NCBI GenBank assembly: GCA_024138015.1
Contig: JAMXBB010000009.1
Location: 16,919,560 to 16,983,559 of the forward strand
Direction: 5' to 3'
DNA: 64,000 nucleotides
DNA from: Lumnitzera littorea
Lineage: Eukaryota > Streptophyta > Magnoliopsida > Myrtales > Combretaceae
Below are positions 24,226-38,100 of this stretch, piece after piece. The position numbers and the translations under genes were made by a program. Each line of letters starts with the position of its first letter. Position 1 is the first letter of the stretch. Under the pieces are notes generated by a model that saw nothing but the letters and a program-made list of their open reading frames with translations, was not told the DNA's origin and made no database searches.

Positions 24226-24513
24226 TGTTAAAGAATAGAATAGAACTAAGAAAAGAATACACTTGATATGTACCAAACAATCACTTGCTATTGATTCACT
24301 CTCTTTATTTTTTGTACATACACAAATGCACTCACACTCTTATTATTCTCACCGTACTCTCTTAATTTAATCACTCACTTTGTTCATGTACAATACACTT
24401 ACTTTCACGCACTGCACTTTCCTTTTTCTGTTATATATCCCTTTAGGTGGTTATGTTGCCATTTATACTAATTAGTTTTTTCTTAACTACACAAACTGTA
24501 TTATACTCTAACG
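24226..24513 (-). repeat. 3' LTR of the copia element
   Basis: 288 bp, TGTTAAAGAA...ACTCTAACG in plus reading (terminal CA mutated to CG). The PPT (GGGGGTAC in element sense) follows at about 24513-24521. Confidence 0.9.
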
Positions 24514-24709
24514 TACCCCCTTAATACATATTATGTCGAAATTCACTTAGTGATCTCATCTTAATAAGAGTCCTCAATTGCTTAAATCTTTTAGTCTTCA
24601 ACGGTTTTGTCAAAATACATTTGCTTATTGCTCCATTATGTTGCAATACATCACCTTTGGTTTTCCTTGATTCACTTGGTCTCTTAGGTAATGAAATTTT
24701 GTTTCTGCT

Positions 24710-27700
24710 TCATCCATGAGCAGTAAGATGATGCGCTAAATTTATAGCATACTTATTGCCAACTCTCAAATCCAAAGGACTTTCAACACTTACTCTCATC
24801 TGATTCAACAGTATAGTGATCCACATCGCTTTACATGTAATAGTAGATGCTGCTATGTACTCTGCCTCATATGAGGACAATGCAACCACTTGTTGCTTCT
24901 TTGAACTCCACACAAAAGGAGAATCACAACACTTAAACAAGTATCCCATTATGCTTTTCCTATACACATTATCACCACACCAATTCAAATAAAAAAATCC
25001 TACCACACTTTCTATACTATCGTTGTTTCCTGTTTAAAATAGCACTCCATAATCGAAAGTCCCCTCAATATACCGAAGTATTTTCTTAACAACTGTCATA
25101 TGAGATTCCTTAGGTTGCTCCATAAATCTACTAACAAATCCTACTACAAATGTAATGTTTGGTTTGCTATTGCATAAAAACCTTAAAGACCCAATCATTT
25201 GTCTAAACATTGTTGCATCTACAAATGTCTCTTCATCATTTCTCACAAGCCTAACATTTGGCTCAACTGGTGTTAAAACTGAATTGCAATCTGCCAATCC
25301 AAACCTTCTCAAGGTATCATTTGCATATCTCGTCTGATATAAAAAAACACCCCCTTCAACTTATGTAAATTCAAGTCCTAAAAAATATGACAGCTTTCCA
25401 AGATTCAACATCTCAAACTCAGACTTCATCACCTCCCTAAAGTTATCAATATCTAAATCATTAGTTCTAGCGACCAAAAGATCATCAACATATAGGCATA
25501 TAATTAGGATTTCAACTTTTCCTTTTACCTGTGATCTAATCTTCTGTTTTACATATACCCGATACTTATAGCTACACTTATCAAAACCTTATTGTATCAA
25601 AAATGCATCAATCCTCATGTTTCAAGCTCATGGAGCTTATTTCAACCCATACAATGCTTTTTTCAATTTGAACACTTTATCTTCACATCCTTTTATTTCA
25701 AACCCAGGAGGATGACATATATACACTTTCTCTTTAAGTGGACCATTTAGAAAGGCTAACTTGACATCCATTTAATACATCGACCACGCATTGAAACTAG
25801 CAAGTACGGTAACTAGTCTCACAGTTTTAGTCCTAACTATAAGCGAAAATACTTCAGTAAAGTCCATTGCAGCCCTCTGTAGAAATCCTTTTGCCATAAG
25901 TCTAGCCTTATATTTTGCAATTGACCCATCTACTTGACCTTTAATTTGTAGATCCATTTAATGTCAATTGGTTTCTTATTGCTTAGTAGTTCTACTAGGT
26001 CTTAAGTCTAATTTTTCTTAATAGATTGTAATTCTTCCTCCATTACAGCAATCCACTCAAGATCTTCAATTGCCTAATCAAATGTGATCTGTTCAATGTT
26101 TGTAAACAGTGCCATATGCACCACGTCACCATCTGAAGTGATCAAGTTATCAGGAAGCACTTCATAATCATCAAATTTTCTTAGTCTCTGTCTAATCCTC
26201 TGTTGTCTCAATTCAATTAGTTAAACTTGATTAGTATTCCTTTTAGTCAAGCCAGATCAAGGTTCATCAATAACCATTACTTCACTTAAAACATGTATAT
26301 CCTTTCATTGTGTTGAACTGTTTGAGACATCACTTTCCCATTGCCATGTCTTTCCCTCATCAAAGACAACATCTTTACTAATAAACGGCTTCTTTTTAAT
26401 AGGATTGTACAACTTATAAGCACTAGTAAAATGATAACCAAGCAAGATAGCACGGACGCTCTTATTATCTAATTTCTTTATCTTCTCGTCTGGCACATGA
26501 CTAAAGCAAACACTTCTAAATATTTTTAAATGTTGTGTAGAAGGTTTCTTACCCAACCACACTTCCTTTAGAGTCTTATTAACTAGTTTCTTGGTAGGGC
26601 ATCTGTTAAGAACGTAAGCTGCTGTGGCAATTGCTTCTCCCTAGAAATACTTGGGCATTTTCTTCGTATTCAACATACTTCATGCCATATTCATCGGAGT
26701 TCTATTTCTTCGCTCAACCACACCATTGTGTTGAGGTGTGTAAGGTGCTATCACCTCATGCACAACTCTACTGTCTTCACAAAGACTTCTAAACTCATTT
26801 GAGATGTATTCACCTCCTCTATTAGTTCAAAGGATTTTGATTGCCTTGCCACTTTGTTTTTCAACCAAATTTTTAAATCTCTTGAAGATTTCAAAGACTT
26901 CACTCTTGTTTTGAATCAAATATACCTACAATTTCCTACTAAAGTTATCAATAAACATAACAAAGTATCGATTACCTCTAAGAGAGAGAGGATCAATAGG
27001 TCCACACACATCTGAGTACACTACTTCAAGAAGATTCGAAGTCCTTGAAGATGTCACACTTTTAAAATGATCTCTCGTCTGTTTGCTTAATTAACATTCA
27101 ACACACATTTGTTCTTAGATGGTAATTTGAGAAAGACCTACCACCATTTCTTTGGTCTTTAGTTCACATAAACTTCTAAAGTTAAGATGCCCAAATCGCA
27201 TATGCCACAGCCAATTCTCATTGTCAATTGATGCGGCAAAGGTCAAATGCTCACTTGTCCGAATGTCAACCTTAAAGGTTCTGTTTTTGTTCAAGTGTGA
27301 TTTTAAAATCAACCGTCCTTGGTCATCGTCTAAAATAAGCTTCTTCTTATACAAATTCATACTATAACCCTTCTCAAGTAGCTGTCTTAAACTCAACAAG
27401 TTATTCTTCATTTGAGACACATATAGCACATCAGTAATACATGAAAGCTTCCCAATCTTTTGTTTGATAATGATTTTGCCTAATCCTTCAGCCAACACTA
27501 CATTATTGTCAGCAAACTTCACCCTGCTCTTGTGTGAATCATCAAGATCTACGAACCATTGTCTATTCCTTGACATATGGTTTGAGCACCCTGTATCCAA
27601 ATACCAAGAGTTGGTGTTAAAGTTGTCGAATTCAACCGTTACCATCAACAATACATGGTTTGAGTCATCTCCATCTTATGCATATGCAATCGCGTCTTCT

Positions 27701-28649
27701 TGAATCTTTTGTATTCCTTTAGGATTCCTACACTCATTAGCAAAGTGTCTAAACTTCTAGCAATTATAGCATTATATATGTCTTTTATCAAATTTCCTCT
27801 TAATGCCTCTTCCTCAAGACTCAATAGATCTCTGAGTATTATTTGAATCAGATTGAGATTGATCATTCGAATGTTCTTGATCATGTCCTTAACTCTAAAA
27901 ACTCCTTCTACACCCTTTAGTTTAGCCTCTACCATGTCCTCTTCTACTCTTAAAGGAGTCATAACAACTTCTTTTAGTATGTGCTTGTAGGGCTAGTTTG
28001 GTATTTCTTTTTGAATTCCTCTCACTCATCCGTTGTTCATAAGCTTCTAGGGAACTTTGTAAATCTTCAAATTTCAGATCTAACAATTCTTTTTATTCTT
28101 CAATAGTAACCACCACATAATCAAATCTTGATGTCAAGGTGCGAAGACTTTTCCCGACAATCATTAGCTCTATCATGTTCTCCCTGTTAGACTTCATTTG
28201 ATTTGTTAATAGCATCACATGATTATAGTAGTTACTAACACCTTCCTTGTGCTCCATCTGCAATAGTTCATATTGCCTTCTCAATGTTTGTAGCCTCACT
28301 TTCTTTAATCTATCAGCCCCTTATAGCATTTCTTGAGCAAATCCCAGGCTTCTTTCGCTATTTGGGTCGCTGCAATCTTTTCAAAGTTTGCAACATCTAT
28401 ACATTGATGAATATAGTAAAGAGCTTTACAGCCCTTTTTCTTTACTTTTCTAGAGGCAACACATTAAGCATCTAATGTTGTCTTCTCCAATTCTTGTAAC
28501 CCATCATCAACAATCTCTAGTACATCTTGAAAACCAAAAAGAACCCGCATTTGTATACACCATTTATCATAATTCTTCCCATCCAAAATAAGAAGTGCCA
28601 TAACTATATTACCAACTCCACTCACCATTGATGGACTACAAGGAATCAC
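24710..28649 (-). pseudogene. Copia gag-pol polyprotein remains
   Basis: Gag N-terminus: ILDGKNYDKWCIQMRVLF (about 28570), then LRRQYELLQMEHKEGVSNYY (about 28250). Protease: NSWYLDTGCSNHMSRN (about 27580) with the DTG site. GAG-preintegrase: WLWHMRFGHLNFRSL (about 27190). The integrase is spread over about 26600-27100. The post-integrase segment has LKIFRSVCFSHVP (about 26530). RT runs about 25030-25960, with CLYVDDLLVA (about 25485, YVDD box) and FVDATMFRQMIGSLRFLC. RNase H: KKQQVVALSSYEAEYIAAS (about 24860). Stops and frame changes separate the pieces, e.g. between 25957 and 26305. Confidence 0.9.
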
Positions 28650-28682
28650 TTACAGCTCACAAATGTTGACCTTTACAAATAA

Positions 28683-28695
28683 GGCTTTGATACCA
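28683..28695 (-). other. Primer-binding site of the copia element
   Basis: In the element's sense TGGTATCAAAGCC lies one base after the 5' LTR. It matches the 3' end of plant initiator-Met tRNA (TGGTATCAGAGC) except for one base. Confidence 0.85.
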
Positions 28696-28696
28696 C

Positions 28697-28983
28697 TGTT
28701 AAAGAACAAAACAGAACTAAGAAAAGAATATACTTGATATGCACTAAAACAATTACTTGCTATTGATTCACTTTCTTTATTTTTTTGTATACACACAAAT
28801 GCACTCACGCTCTTATTATTCTCATTGCACTCTCTTAATTTACTCACTCACTTTGTTCATATACAACACACTTACTTTCACACATTGCATTTTCCTTTTT
28901 CTGTTATATATCCCCTCATATGGTTATGTTGCTATTTATACTAGTTTTTTTCTTAACTACACAAACTGTATTATACTCTAACA
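28697..28983 (-). repeat. 5' LTR of the copia element
   Basis: 287 bp, TGTTAAAGAA...ACTCTAACA in plus reading, with intact TG...CA ends and the AGCTC duplication directly after. Confidence 0.92.
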
Positions 28984-28999
28984 AGCTCCTGTGAACAAA

Positions 29000-29335
29000 G
29001 ATTGTAAGTTACCTTTATTCAAACATATAAGCCTTTCATTTGTCCTAATGTCTAAGATCTGAAAATTGTTGGCAATTATAGCACCAACCAAATTTAAGCC
29101 CGCCAAAGCCTTGGCACCTAGCAATGAGGGTTCATAGGTTGTTCTTATTTAGATGTTTAAGCTCATTGGTTGTCTCAACATCTAAGATCTATAAACTTCC
29201 TACTTTTAGCAAAGTTTAGACCCTTGAAGCCTTAGCACCTAAGAAATCAACTTCCTTAGTTTTCCCAGTTCAAACATCTGAGCTCTAGGACTTAAGACCA
29301 TTAGCCATTTTAGCCTTAATCGAATCTAGGTCTAT
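29000..29335. repeat. Degenerate tandem repeat, unit ~120 bp
   Basis: About three units share aacatctaagatct / taatgtctaagatct / aacatctgagctct, followed about 60 bp later by aaagccttggcacctag / gaagccttagcacctaag. A similar word (caaggccttagctc) lies just left of the copia element at 24212-24225, so the copia insertion may sit inside this array. Confidence 0.45.
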
Positions 29336-29604
29336 GAGTACCCTAGGTTCCCAATTGAAGTACCCTAAGTCAATGAGTGAATTTGTAAAAATAATAAAGG
29401 GAAATTAAGTAATTATATGGAGCTTTAGAGAGAAGGATATTCTATGTATTTCAAAATTACAATTATATAAGCCATGGGTAGGGGTGAGTAATTATTAGGT
29501 TACAAAAATAGCGTAAATTATAGTTAATTGGATAAGGGTACTTTAATAGTTTACTTACTTAAATCCTTATGAGAAGGGTAAATGGTTATTTATCAAAGGA
29601 TCTT

Positions 29605-29975
29605 ATGTTACATTTAGTGTGAAAGAATAGTTGGAATGAAAAATCATTTCTTGTGTTTAGAAATGCCAACAAAATGAAATGGAATGAAAAGATATTAAAT
29701 GCGTAAATTACATCGTTTGTCTAAAATGCTCTCAATTATTGCATATCATAATTTGTTTAAAGATTATATAAGTAATTTTAATTAATCCTAATTAATAAAG
29801 AGGAAATAGAATCATAATTCTACCTTCTTAAAAGTGGAACTATATTCCCCATTCAAGTCAGAATCGCCAATTCCATGTAATAGCGATTCTACCTTCTAAA
29901 TTTACTTCTAAACATAGGGAAATAATTGAACTTGGAATCATATTCCTTTCCCTCATCCAAACATGACATTAGTCC
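29605..29975. mobile_element. MITE-like element
   Basis: It begins gttacatttagtgtgaaag and ends with the rough inverted counterpart ccaaacatgacattagtcc. Inside are the words ttggaatgaaaaat, tgtttagaaatg, aatggaatgaaa and, inverted, cattccaa/attcca words. The short length, the GGAATGAAAT-type content and no ORF fit a MITE. The terminal match is weak. Confidence 0.4.
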
Positions 29976-30866
29976 TTAGCATTCACTAACATAAGATTGT
30001 ATAGCAAAATAATCTATTCAAATTTATATAATGAGGGAAAATTTATAACTTAACTATTCTTATAGATTTTGGCCCAAAAAAAACAAACATTCTTATAGAT
30101 CAATGAAATTCTATAGCTCTTCTCTCAAATTAGCGCCACTATAAGGAGTTGAGGAGGATTTGTTTATCGAATCACATCTTTATGGGAACCTTAGAGAAGG
30201 TTGTAGATCAAGATGTATAATTAATTTAGTGAGTAGTGCGAATTTCTTTATTAATTATAAGCATGGATCTAACTAGTTAAATGAGGTTCATGCAAGTTTT
30301 GATTAGAGGCACGATGAATTAAGTTAAGTAAGGATCAATTCAAGTTTAGCATTATGGAAAAAGCTTCTAATTATGTTAAGATCTAATGATCTCAAGTTTA
30401 ATTTATCATGATTGATGTTAGTTTGCTTTAATAAATAGATGAATTATGTTTAGAACCTTTGCTTAGGCAATAATTGAAGTTATAAGATGGATTATAAGAT
30501 ATGATTTCAATAAGAGGATTTGTTGTGATCTTTTCCTTATTCTTTTAGTTTCCATTTATTCCAATACTCTTCAAGTCATATCTTTTATTTTAGTCTATAG
30601 AGCCTGCGTATGATATTTGATTTCTCGTTTATTTTTGTCCCTTCTTTTCTTTCATTGGTAATTTCATTCAGTTATCTATAGTTATTGATGACTCTTTCTT
30701 TCTTTCATTTAGGTATTTTATATGTAGAGCTAACTTATTCAATAGTCATAATTTTTGTTATATTCTCTTGTATGTCTTTTTAGTTTTTCTTTAATTAGTC
30801 TTTTGTTTTGCTATAATAAATGCTTATGATACTTAATTTGTATGGTTTTGCGTGGTGGCTTCCGAT
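29976..30866. other. AT-rich DNA, probably including the LINE 5' leader
   Basis: No ORF or paired repeat is seen before the first LINE codons at 30867. Confidence 0.4.
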
Positions 30867-33800
30867 ATGAATGAACCGGACATGGTTCGACAAGAGGAAA
30901 TATTGGAATTAGAAATAGATGTATTGGAGACAGGATCCTTTTCACAAAAAGAATATTTGGTAGGAAAGGTAATTATGGAGAAATTTATTTGAAGGATGGC
31001 GGTTATGAATATTTTAAACTAGAATTTAGGATTGATATGGGTAGATAAGGATACCCACCTCCATGAGAATTTGTATTTGCTGGAGTTAAAAGAGATAGGT
31101 CACTTATGCAGAATATTCGAGTTTGACTTGTGTTTGGTCTTAGGACATCCTATTATTTTAAGGAAATAAAATCCTAATCAAAGAATAAAAGATTTGACTT
31201 TTGATTGGTATGTGATATGGATCCAATTCTATGGCCTTCCTCTTTGTATATTTCTATTAAGAATGGCTAAATTTTAGGATCTAAAATTAGAGAAGTACTC
31301 AAAGTTGAAAATTTTAATTAATCTATGAGGGATTTCCTAAAAGTTAAGATTAATCTCAACATGTGTTAGCTAATTATTAGTGAAGTATGAATGAAGAGCG
31401 GTGTAGAGGACAAGTCTTTCATCCCCATAAAATATGAGAGGACATATTTTATGGATAAGCAAAGTGTAAATAGAAAAGTACTAAGGATTATATTCCTAAA
31501 ACGTTAATTCAAATCTTCAAATAAAAGCCCTTTGGGGACCTAGATTTGGAGAAGACATATGTACTCTAGTGACTATCTAAAGTAATCGGCGGCAATAAAA
31601 GGCAAGAATCTAAGTTTGGAAAGGGTGGTTTAAGAAAGGAGAGAAGGTGGAATATAGTTGCAATTAGAGGATTCGAGGGTAAGTCAATCGATATTGGAAA
31701 GAGAATCATTGAAGTCACATGAGATAAGGGAGGAATTACCACAGATTCAATGAGTAAAAGAGAATACAATAGGTGTGATTGTGGAGATTAAGGATCAACA
31801 AAATTTAACTAATGTAGGGCAAAATAACTTGTAAAAAAAGTTGAAAAATGATGAGTCAACGAGTAGTCAAACTTCAAAAATGTTCGCGGAATAAACTTCA
31901 ATGGAGTCAAATATGGATATGGCTACGAAGGAACAACTAAAAAAAAAAAGATGCTTAGTTAGGTGCCTCTTCTCTTTTGCCCTTTTTGTTTGTCTCATCC
32001 ACTCTTACTTCCGTTTCCCATTCTCTCCCATTATCCTTTGACCATAGACCCAATCCTGACCACATTTTTTTTTATCTTTATTGAAAATACTAACTACACC
32101 AAATCAACACTCTCAACTAATTTCCACCATTCAAACTTCAAACACTTCCCTTCCTCCCTTTAACAACAATAATAGTTAGAACTCCATCGTGTCATCTTTA
32201 ACCATTATACATCCCTTCTTCTTTAAACTCCGAATTACCTAATCCTAAAGAAAGCCTAAGCAATAAAAGCCTAAGTCATTTAGGAAATCTCACCATGTAA
32301 GGAATGAGAAAAGTTGGAAGTTCATGTTTTGATAAGGGATAAGAAGGACATGATAACAATATTGGTAGATGAAGGATTCAATATTGGTCTTAATGACCAA
32401 AATAAAGGAAGAATGGCTTGACAAGTTAAACGAAGAAGCAAGGCAAAAACCAAACTACATTTTAAAGTGTAGTTGGTTGAAGTTAAAGTGCAACAAGTAG
32501 ATAAAGTATCCTCTAATGGTAATTATGGCATGCTTAAAATAGTCACATAGGCACTGTGATCGTTTTAAGTTAGAATTGTCAAGGTTTGGAGCAATCATTC
32601 GACAATAGATGAGTTGAGCGAATGGAAACCCCATCTTGTTCTCATCATGCTAACAAGAAATAAAGAGTGCAATATTGATTTTATTCGTTGCTAATAAATG
32701 TTATGTTGATCCTATTGTATTATTAGGTGGTTTAACTTTATGGTGGAAAGAAGATGTTAAACTAAACATCTTTGAAGTAGATAAGAATTTGATTCGAGCT
32801 CATTTGATAAAGTCAAATAGTGGTTTGGATGTAAGTTTGTCTCTATGTTATGGGAATCTTGATTCTGAAGGTAGATTGGTGTTATGGAAGAGATTGAGAA
32901 TCATATGTAGAGATATTGAAGGCCCTTGGATGTTGATGGATGGTAAGACAAATCAGGAGTTTCTATAATGTGAATTCAGATTATAGTTTGGTAGATGTTG
33001 GTTAGTACGGGTAGTTATTCACTTGATACAACGAGAGAAGGAATGGAGTTTCGGGGAAAGAGAGATTCGATAAGGGCCTTATTAATTTGGGTTAGAGGGA
33101 AGCTTTCCCAAGAAATTGAATTTTGGTTCTTTCAACTCATGGCTCAGATCTTTCTTTACTCATTTTGGATACTAATAAACACGATGTTTAGGGATTAATT
33201 ATTTTTAGTTACAATAAAATATGGAATTTAGTTTAAGGTTGTACAGAGTTGATTAGATAGACTTATGAAGAGATGATGAAGCTAGCAAATTTATTGGGAT
33301 TGATGAACAAGATTAAACCATGTAAACAAAAGCTTAGTTCGTAGAGTGAAAAGAATGTTTAGAGCAACAAGATCCTTATTAATGATCTTTACTATAAGCT
33401 AGCAATGCCATAAGATAAGGGGGCTAAATTAGTTAATATTAAAGAGGAGATGTTCATTCATAATCAATTAGAGATGGCTCAAGCTCAAGCTTAAGAGGAA
33501 ATGTATTATAAATAAAAATTTCAGGTAAATTAACTCAAAAACGGTTATCGAAATACTAAATTCTTTAACTAGTGTGCATTAAATAAGAGGGTTAAAAATA
33601 AAGTGTCTAAACTTAAGAATATAGAAGGAAAATGATTACCTAATGAAAATAACATCAAGCATGCATTCCTTAAATACTTTTGGGAATCTTTAGTGGTAAT
33701 GGGTTAGTAAGGATAACATTAGATGTTATTTAACCATTCATTGCTTATCAATAGAACATAAATTTAACAAAGCATGTTGATATGGACGAGTTACAGAAAG

Positions 33801-34500
33801 CGATTTTCCAATTGGGTCCATTAAAAGCATTAGAGTCATATGGATTTGATGAAGCCTTCTTCTTATCGCATCGAGCAATTGTTGGTTCATTCATTTTGAA
33901 AGTCATCAAGCAATTCATGCAAACAGATATGTTCCCTCCTAACTTTAATATTTTTTATATTGTTCGATTCTTACAATAGCACGCATGGAAGAGTTATCCC
34001 AGTTTTGACCTATTAGTTTGTGTAATTTCCCTTATAAAATAATTTTGAAGAGTTTTAACTAATAAATTAAAACCTTATTAGATCCCATCATTACTCCTCA
34101 TCAAAGTACATTTATCCTAGGTCAAAGACTCGAGATGATATACTTCCAGCCCATGAAATGTTTCATTTTCTAAAACCAACCAATAAGAAAAGGTTTTTTT
34201 TTTTTTGTACTATAAGATCGATATGGTAAAAGCCTATGATTGAGTTGAATGGACTTTCATTGAAGTAGTGGTGGTTAAGATAAGGTTTTATAACTTAAGT
34301 GAGTTAGATTGTGAATTACATTATTTCTATAACTTATAATTTAATGGTTGATGGGAAAATAGTAGGTTGTTTTCATCCTATGAGAGGAATCAAGTAAGGG
34401 TATCCCATAAGCTCTCTTTCAAAATTGATAATGAAGGACTATAGGGATGGTGTGTTAGAGGGTAATAGAATAAGGAGACAAAGTCCCATGGTAGCTCATA

Positions 34501-34538
<38 letters not shown>

Positions 34539-35140
34539 GCTTGATGCTTTATTTTTTCATAGAACTAACAATGTGATGAAGAATATTCAGGATAAATATT
34601 GCCTTGCCTTTAGCTAGTTGGTCAATTTTCAAAAATCATATTTATTCTTTGGTAGGAAAACTATTTTAGAAGATAAGTATTATGCTGCTCTTGTTTAGAT
34701 ATCGTTCCATGGAAAGTATATAGGTCTTCCTTCATTATGGGGAAGCTATAAGTATCAAGTATTAGTCTTAATGAAGGAGAAGATAGCATAAAAGCTTTAA
34801 GGTTAGAAAAAAAAGAAAAAGAGCCTGCTGTCCCTAGTGGGCAGAAAGGTGTTGATAAAGGCAGTAGCTTATGCCCCTTATTATGCTTGATGGGCATACT
34901 TTGTTTTCTAAAGAGATGGTGCAAGAAAGTAGCCTAATTGTTAAGTTTTAGTATAGTGAGAAAGATTCTAAAAACAATCTTCATTAAAAGAGTTAGAGAG
35001 AACTATCTATAAGGAAGTGAATGGTCTTGGCTTCAAAAATCTTCAAACTCTAAATGAAGTCTTATTATGGAAACTTCCTTGGAGAATCTTGAAGAATTCA
35101 AATTTCTTATGGACGAAATTATAATGGCTCACATAACTAG
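30867..35140 (+). pseudogene. L1-type LINE, 5' and central part (ORF1 plus ORF2 endonuclease and RT)
   Basis: ORF1 remains start at ATG 30867 (LETGSFSQKEYLVGKVIMEK) and contain a DUF4283-like gag region (WVDKDTHLHENLYLLEL, WIQFYGLPL, about 31030-31240). ORF2 endonuclease: IVLLGGLTLWWKEDVKLNIF and LCYGNLDSEGRLVLWKRL, with GPWMLMDGKTN (about 32712-32955). Reverse transcriptase: AIFQLGPLKALESYGFDEAF and MFPPNFNIF (33782-33979), LINFQKSYLFFG-like and KYIGLPSLWGSYKYQVLV (about 34610-34780), and LLWKLPWRILKNSNFLW (about 35065-35115). The frame is broken by many stops. The coding thread stops at about 35140 and resumes at 54529 beyond the nested insertions. A (TA)n-T tract at 34499-34538 interrupts the RT. 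Confidence 0.85.
34499..34538. repeat. (TA)n microsatellite followed by a T run
   Basis: About 12 TA units and then about 16 T residues, inside the LINE reverse transcriptase region near where the catalytic box would be. Confidence 0.9.
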
Positions 35141-35142
35141 AC

Positions 35143-38100
35143 TAGGGGTTGAGTCAAACCCGGCCTGAAACTAGCTTGGACCCCGCAATCAAGTACTCGG
35201 GTTTGGTTTGTAGAATTTAGGTCGATCAAATAAATTGTCAGATCTAATCCAAATTTTACGACAAACTAGGAATACTAGTAAAAGTAATCCCGTGAGTTTG
35301 AATTTAAGAAAATTAATAATAAAATAATAAATTATTATAATATTAAATTTTATGTAAATTGTCCGTTATTTATCGTAAACATTTAGAACGAATTCTAATA
35401 ACTAAGGAATTGATATAGATAAATTATATGCATACTAAAAATCATAAAATAACATGAAAAATATTTAAGATTATTTATTTGTACCATATATGAATTTACA
35501 TATAGATAAATACGTGAAATTACTTAAAATATATAAAATATGCTAAAATAATACTAAATAATTAAATAAAATTCATAAATAATTAAAGAAAAATGAATAT
35601 AATTCCATAAATGAGGCATGGTAAGTTGGAATTGAAGAAATAAAAGCAACTGATAAGATTAAGGTAACTAGAAAGTGAAAATAGGCTAAGATAAGGGACA
35701 CTTGACAAGGAAAAATTGGAAGAAAAATCCAAAACGCAACTATTAATTTAGCAAACCACTTCCAAAACCTCATTTGGTCAGTTTAGCATAAAAAAAATTA
35801 GGAAAAGGAGAAAAGAGAGGAAAAACCAATTTTAGCAAAATTAGACAAAATTGTGTATATTTAGAGTTTATAAAGGGAATTCATATCCAACAACCACCTA
35901 AAAAGGAACGGCCACCACCAACAGACAGTAGACCCCATGTCTAAAGCTGTAGACAATGGTGCAGTCACTATTGGTGGCTGGAAGCTTATCAATTAGTGAG
36001 TTTCGATTTCTCTTTCAAATTTGTTTAATTTGATAAAAATATCAAATATGCATGTAAAATTATGAAATTTTGTTTCCCTGGGTATTTTTGTACGTAGAAC
36101 CAGAATATCAAACCATTTTTTTTTTAAATTAGAAGTTTTTATATAGGTTCATTAAGAACAGACCTAATTCCAATGAATTTTGTATGAATTTTTAAAAATA
36201 GTAAAAAATGTTATCATGAGCTAATTTTTGGTGTACATATTCCTTATATAATATATTTAATTTATATAAAAATAATTTTTGATAAACTACACGTTTAGTA
36301 TTTATTAAAATTATTTTTTTTGAATCTACCCTATTTTTCATATGAAAGAAATAATAGGTTTTTAATTAAATTACTTAATGAATCTGATTTTTAATGAATT
36401 CTAAAACTTAGTTATGATTTTGGAAATATTAAGTTTGAATCTTATAATTTTGTTTGGTCATTTACCTAATTTAAGCTAATTTTTAGCAAAATTAGACCTA
36501 AAATTGATATACTAAAGAATAATATATATATAACTATCTTTGTACTTTTCATGATCATAATACAACAACCATAATTTACTGATTATAATATATTTTTCAT
36601 AGCTTTATTTAAGTTTGAGGCATTAGTTGTATATATTATGTATAATATGTACTAAGTATTTAGGTAAATGGTACATTTTAAGTTAATTTATAATTTAGGA
36701 TTAATTAAATATAATTTCTGATTTAGGATGTGATTAGACATTTGATATGTTATTAGAGGATGAAGGATGATATATAGTGTTAGAAGTGTTAAATTGGTGA
36801 TTTTGGGGTGAATTATGAAATAATACATAATATGTAAATATAGGACATTAATGAGTAGAAGATATTATACCAAAAGTAATAATATTGTAATAATATTAAT
36901 ATAAAATAAATTTGATATTAAATATAAATTTATATAATTATATAAAAAATGTAAATTTTTCTCGCATTGGGAGTAAATTTGGTAGTTAAATGAGGATTAT
37001 GGTATACCGTATAAACTAGAATATTAATTAGAGACCAAATATGATATTTAGGATACTCTATTATAATATGAATAATTTTATATTATGGTTCGAAACAAGT
37101 TTTTAGGGTTCCTATATAACTCGTAATTAGAAATTGACTTAAAACCTAATTTAGAAATCGTCTCTAAAACCGAATAAGAATCTAGCTTAAATTAGGAATA
37201 ATTGTAAGAGACTTAAAAACCTAAATAATTAAGTACACTAAAACCCTAAACTAAAGATAATAATAAGAGTTATAGGATAAAATCAATATATGGCAGTTAT
37301 GTGAAAATTGAAACAACGCTTGTATTATAGGTATTACGGCGATGACCTATGCGAGTCGCACCTTAAGTGCACAAGCGACGAGTCTAAGTAAGTTAGGATT
37401 AATACGTTACTATATTTCGAAATACTAATTTGTAGCTGTCGGACACTTAAAATTGTACTCGATTGTGTTTGTTAAATAGTTGTCTGTGCGCATGTGCTTG
37501 TTTTTGAGTTAATGCTATGATTTTGATTTTTTGTTTTGGCTTGTATTTGTGTGAATTGTTTGACATGATTGAATACTTTAAACTGGATTTAACTAAATAT
37601 ATGACTTATAATTATAAATCGAATTTACATTGAAACCCATTAAGGGAAACTTAAGGTTCTCTAGCCAAATACCGATTCCTTTGAAATGGATAGCGCTTGA
37701 TAGCATAATCGGTCCCTTCTTCATCCTTAATTGAACTAAGTGATAAGTGAGGAAGTCGCGACAAGAGTGAAGGTAATGGTTTAAATTTAGTCGTAGGAGG
37801 AGCGGTGTCTTTATTACATAAACTTAGGTTTAGTTGTGGGTTGTTACATTAAATGGAAACTCTTCAACCCGGATTAGAGCGGGTGTAATTTCTTTAATCT
37901 CACGACGGGTCAGACAACATCGTACGATAGCATTTGCTTGTACATGCATTGCATCTAACTGATTTGATTGATAAACTTATTTGTGTTTGAGGTATAGTTT
38001 TAAGTGTCCATCCCGACTTACTAAGTTTGTTTGCTTGCATCCTTATAGACGTTATTGCAGGTACTACCAAAGAAGTGGCTTATAATTACCCTAAAGCTAG

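Larger units (their letters stand above)
24226..28983 (-). mobile_element. Full-length degenerate Ty1/copia retrotransposon
   Basis: 4758 bp, coding on the minus strand. LTRs are 24226-24513 and 28697-28983. The target duplication AGCTC is perfect (24221-24225 and 28984-28988). A PBS complementary to initiator-Met tRNA and a PPT are present. Domains in element order are gag, zinc-knuckle region, protease, GAG-preintegrase, integrase, RT and RNase H, which is the copia order. The two LTRs differ at roughly two dozen positions plus small gaps, mostly transitions, and the ORF is broken by stops, so the element is not recent and not active. Confidence 0.92.

Noticed and set aside
12769..28983. 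Possible integrated plant pararetrovirus
   Set aside because: Both polyproteins are flanked by LTRs and have protease and integrase in retrotransposon order; no movement protein or circular-genome features are seen.
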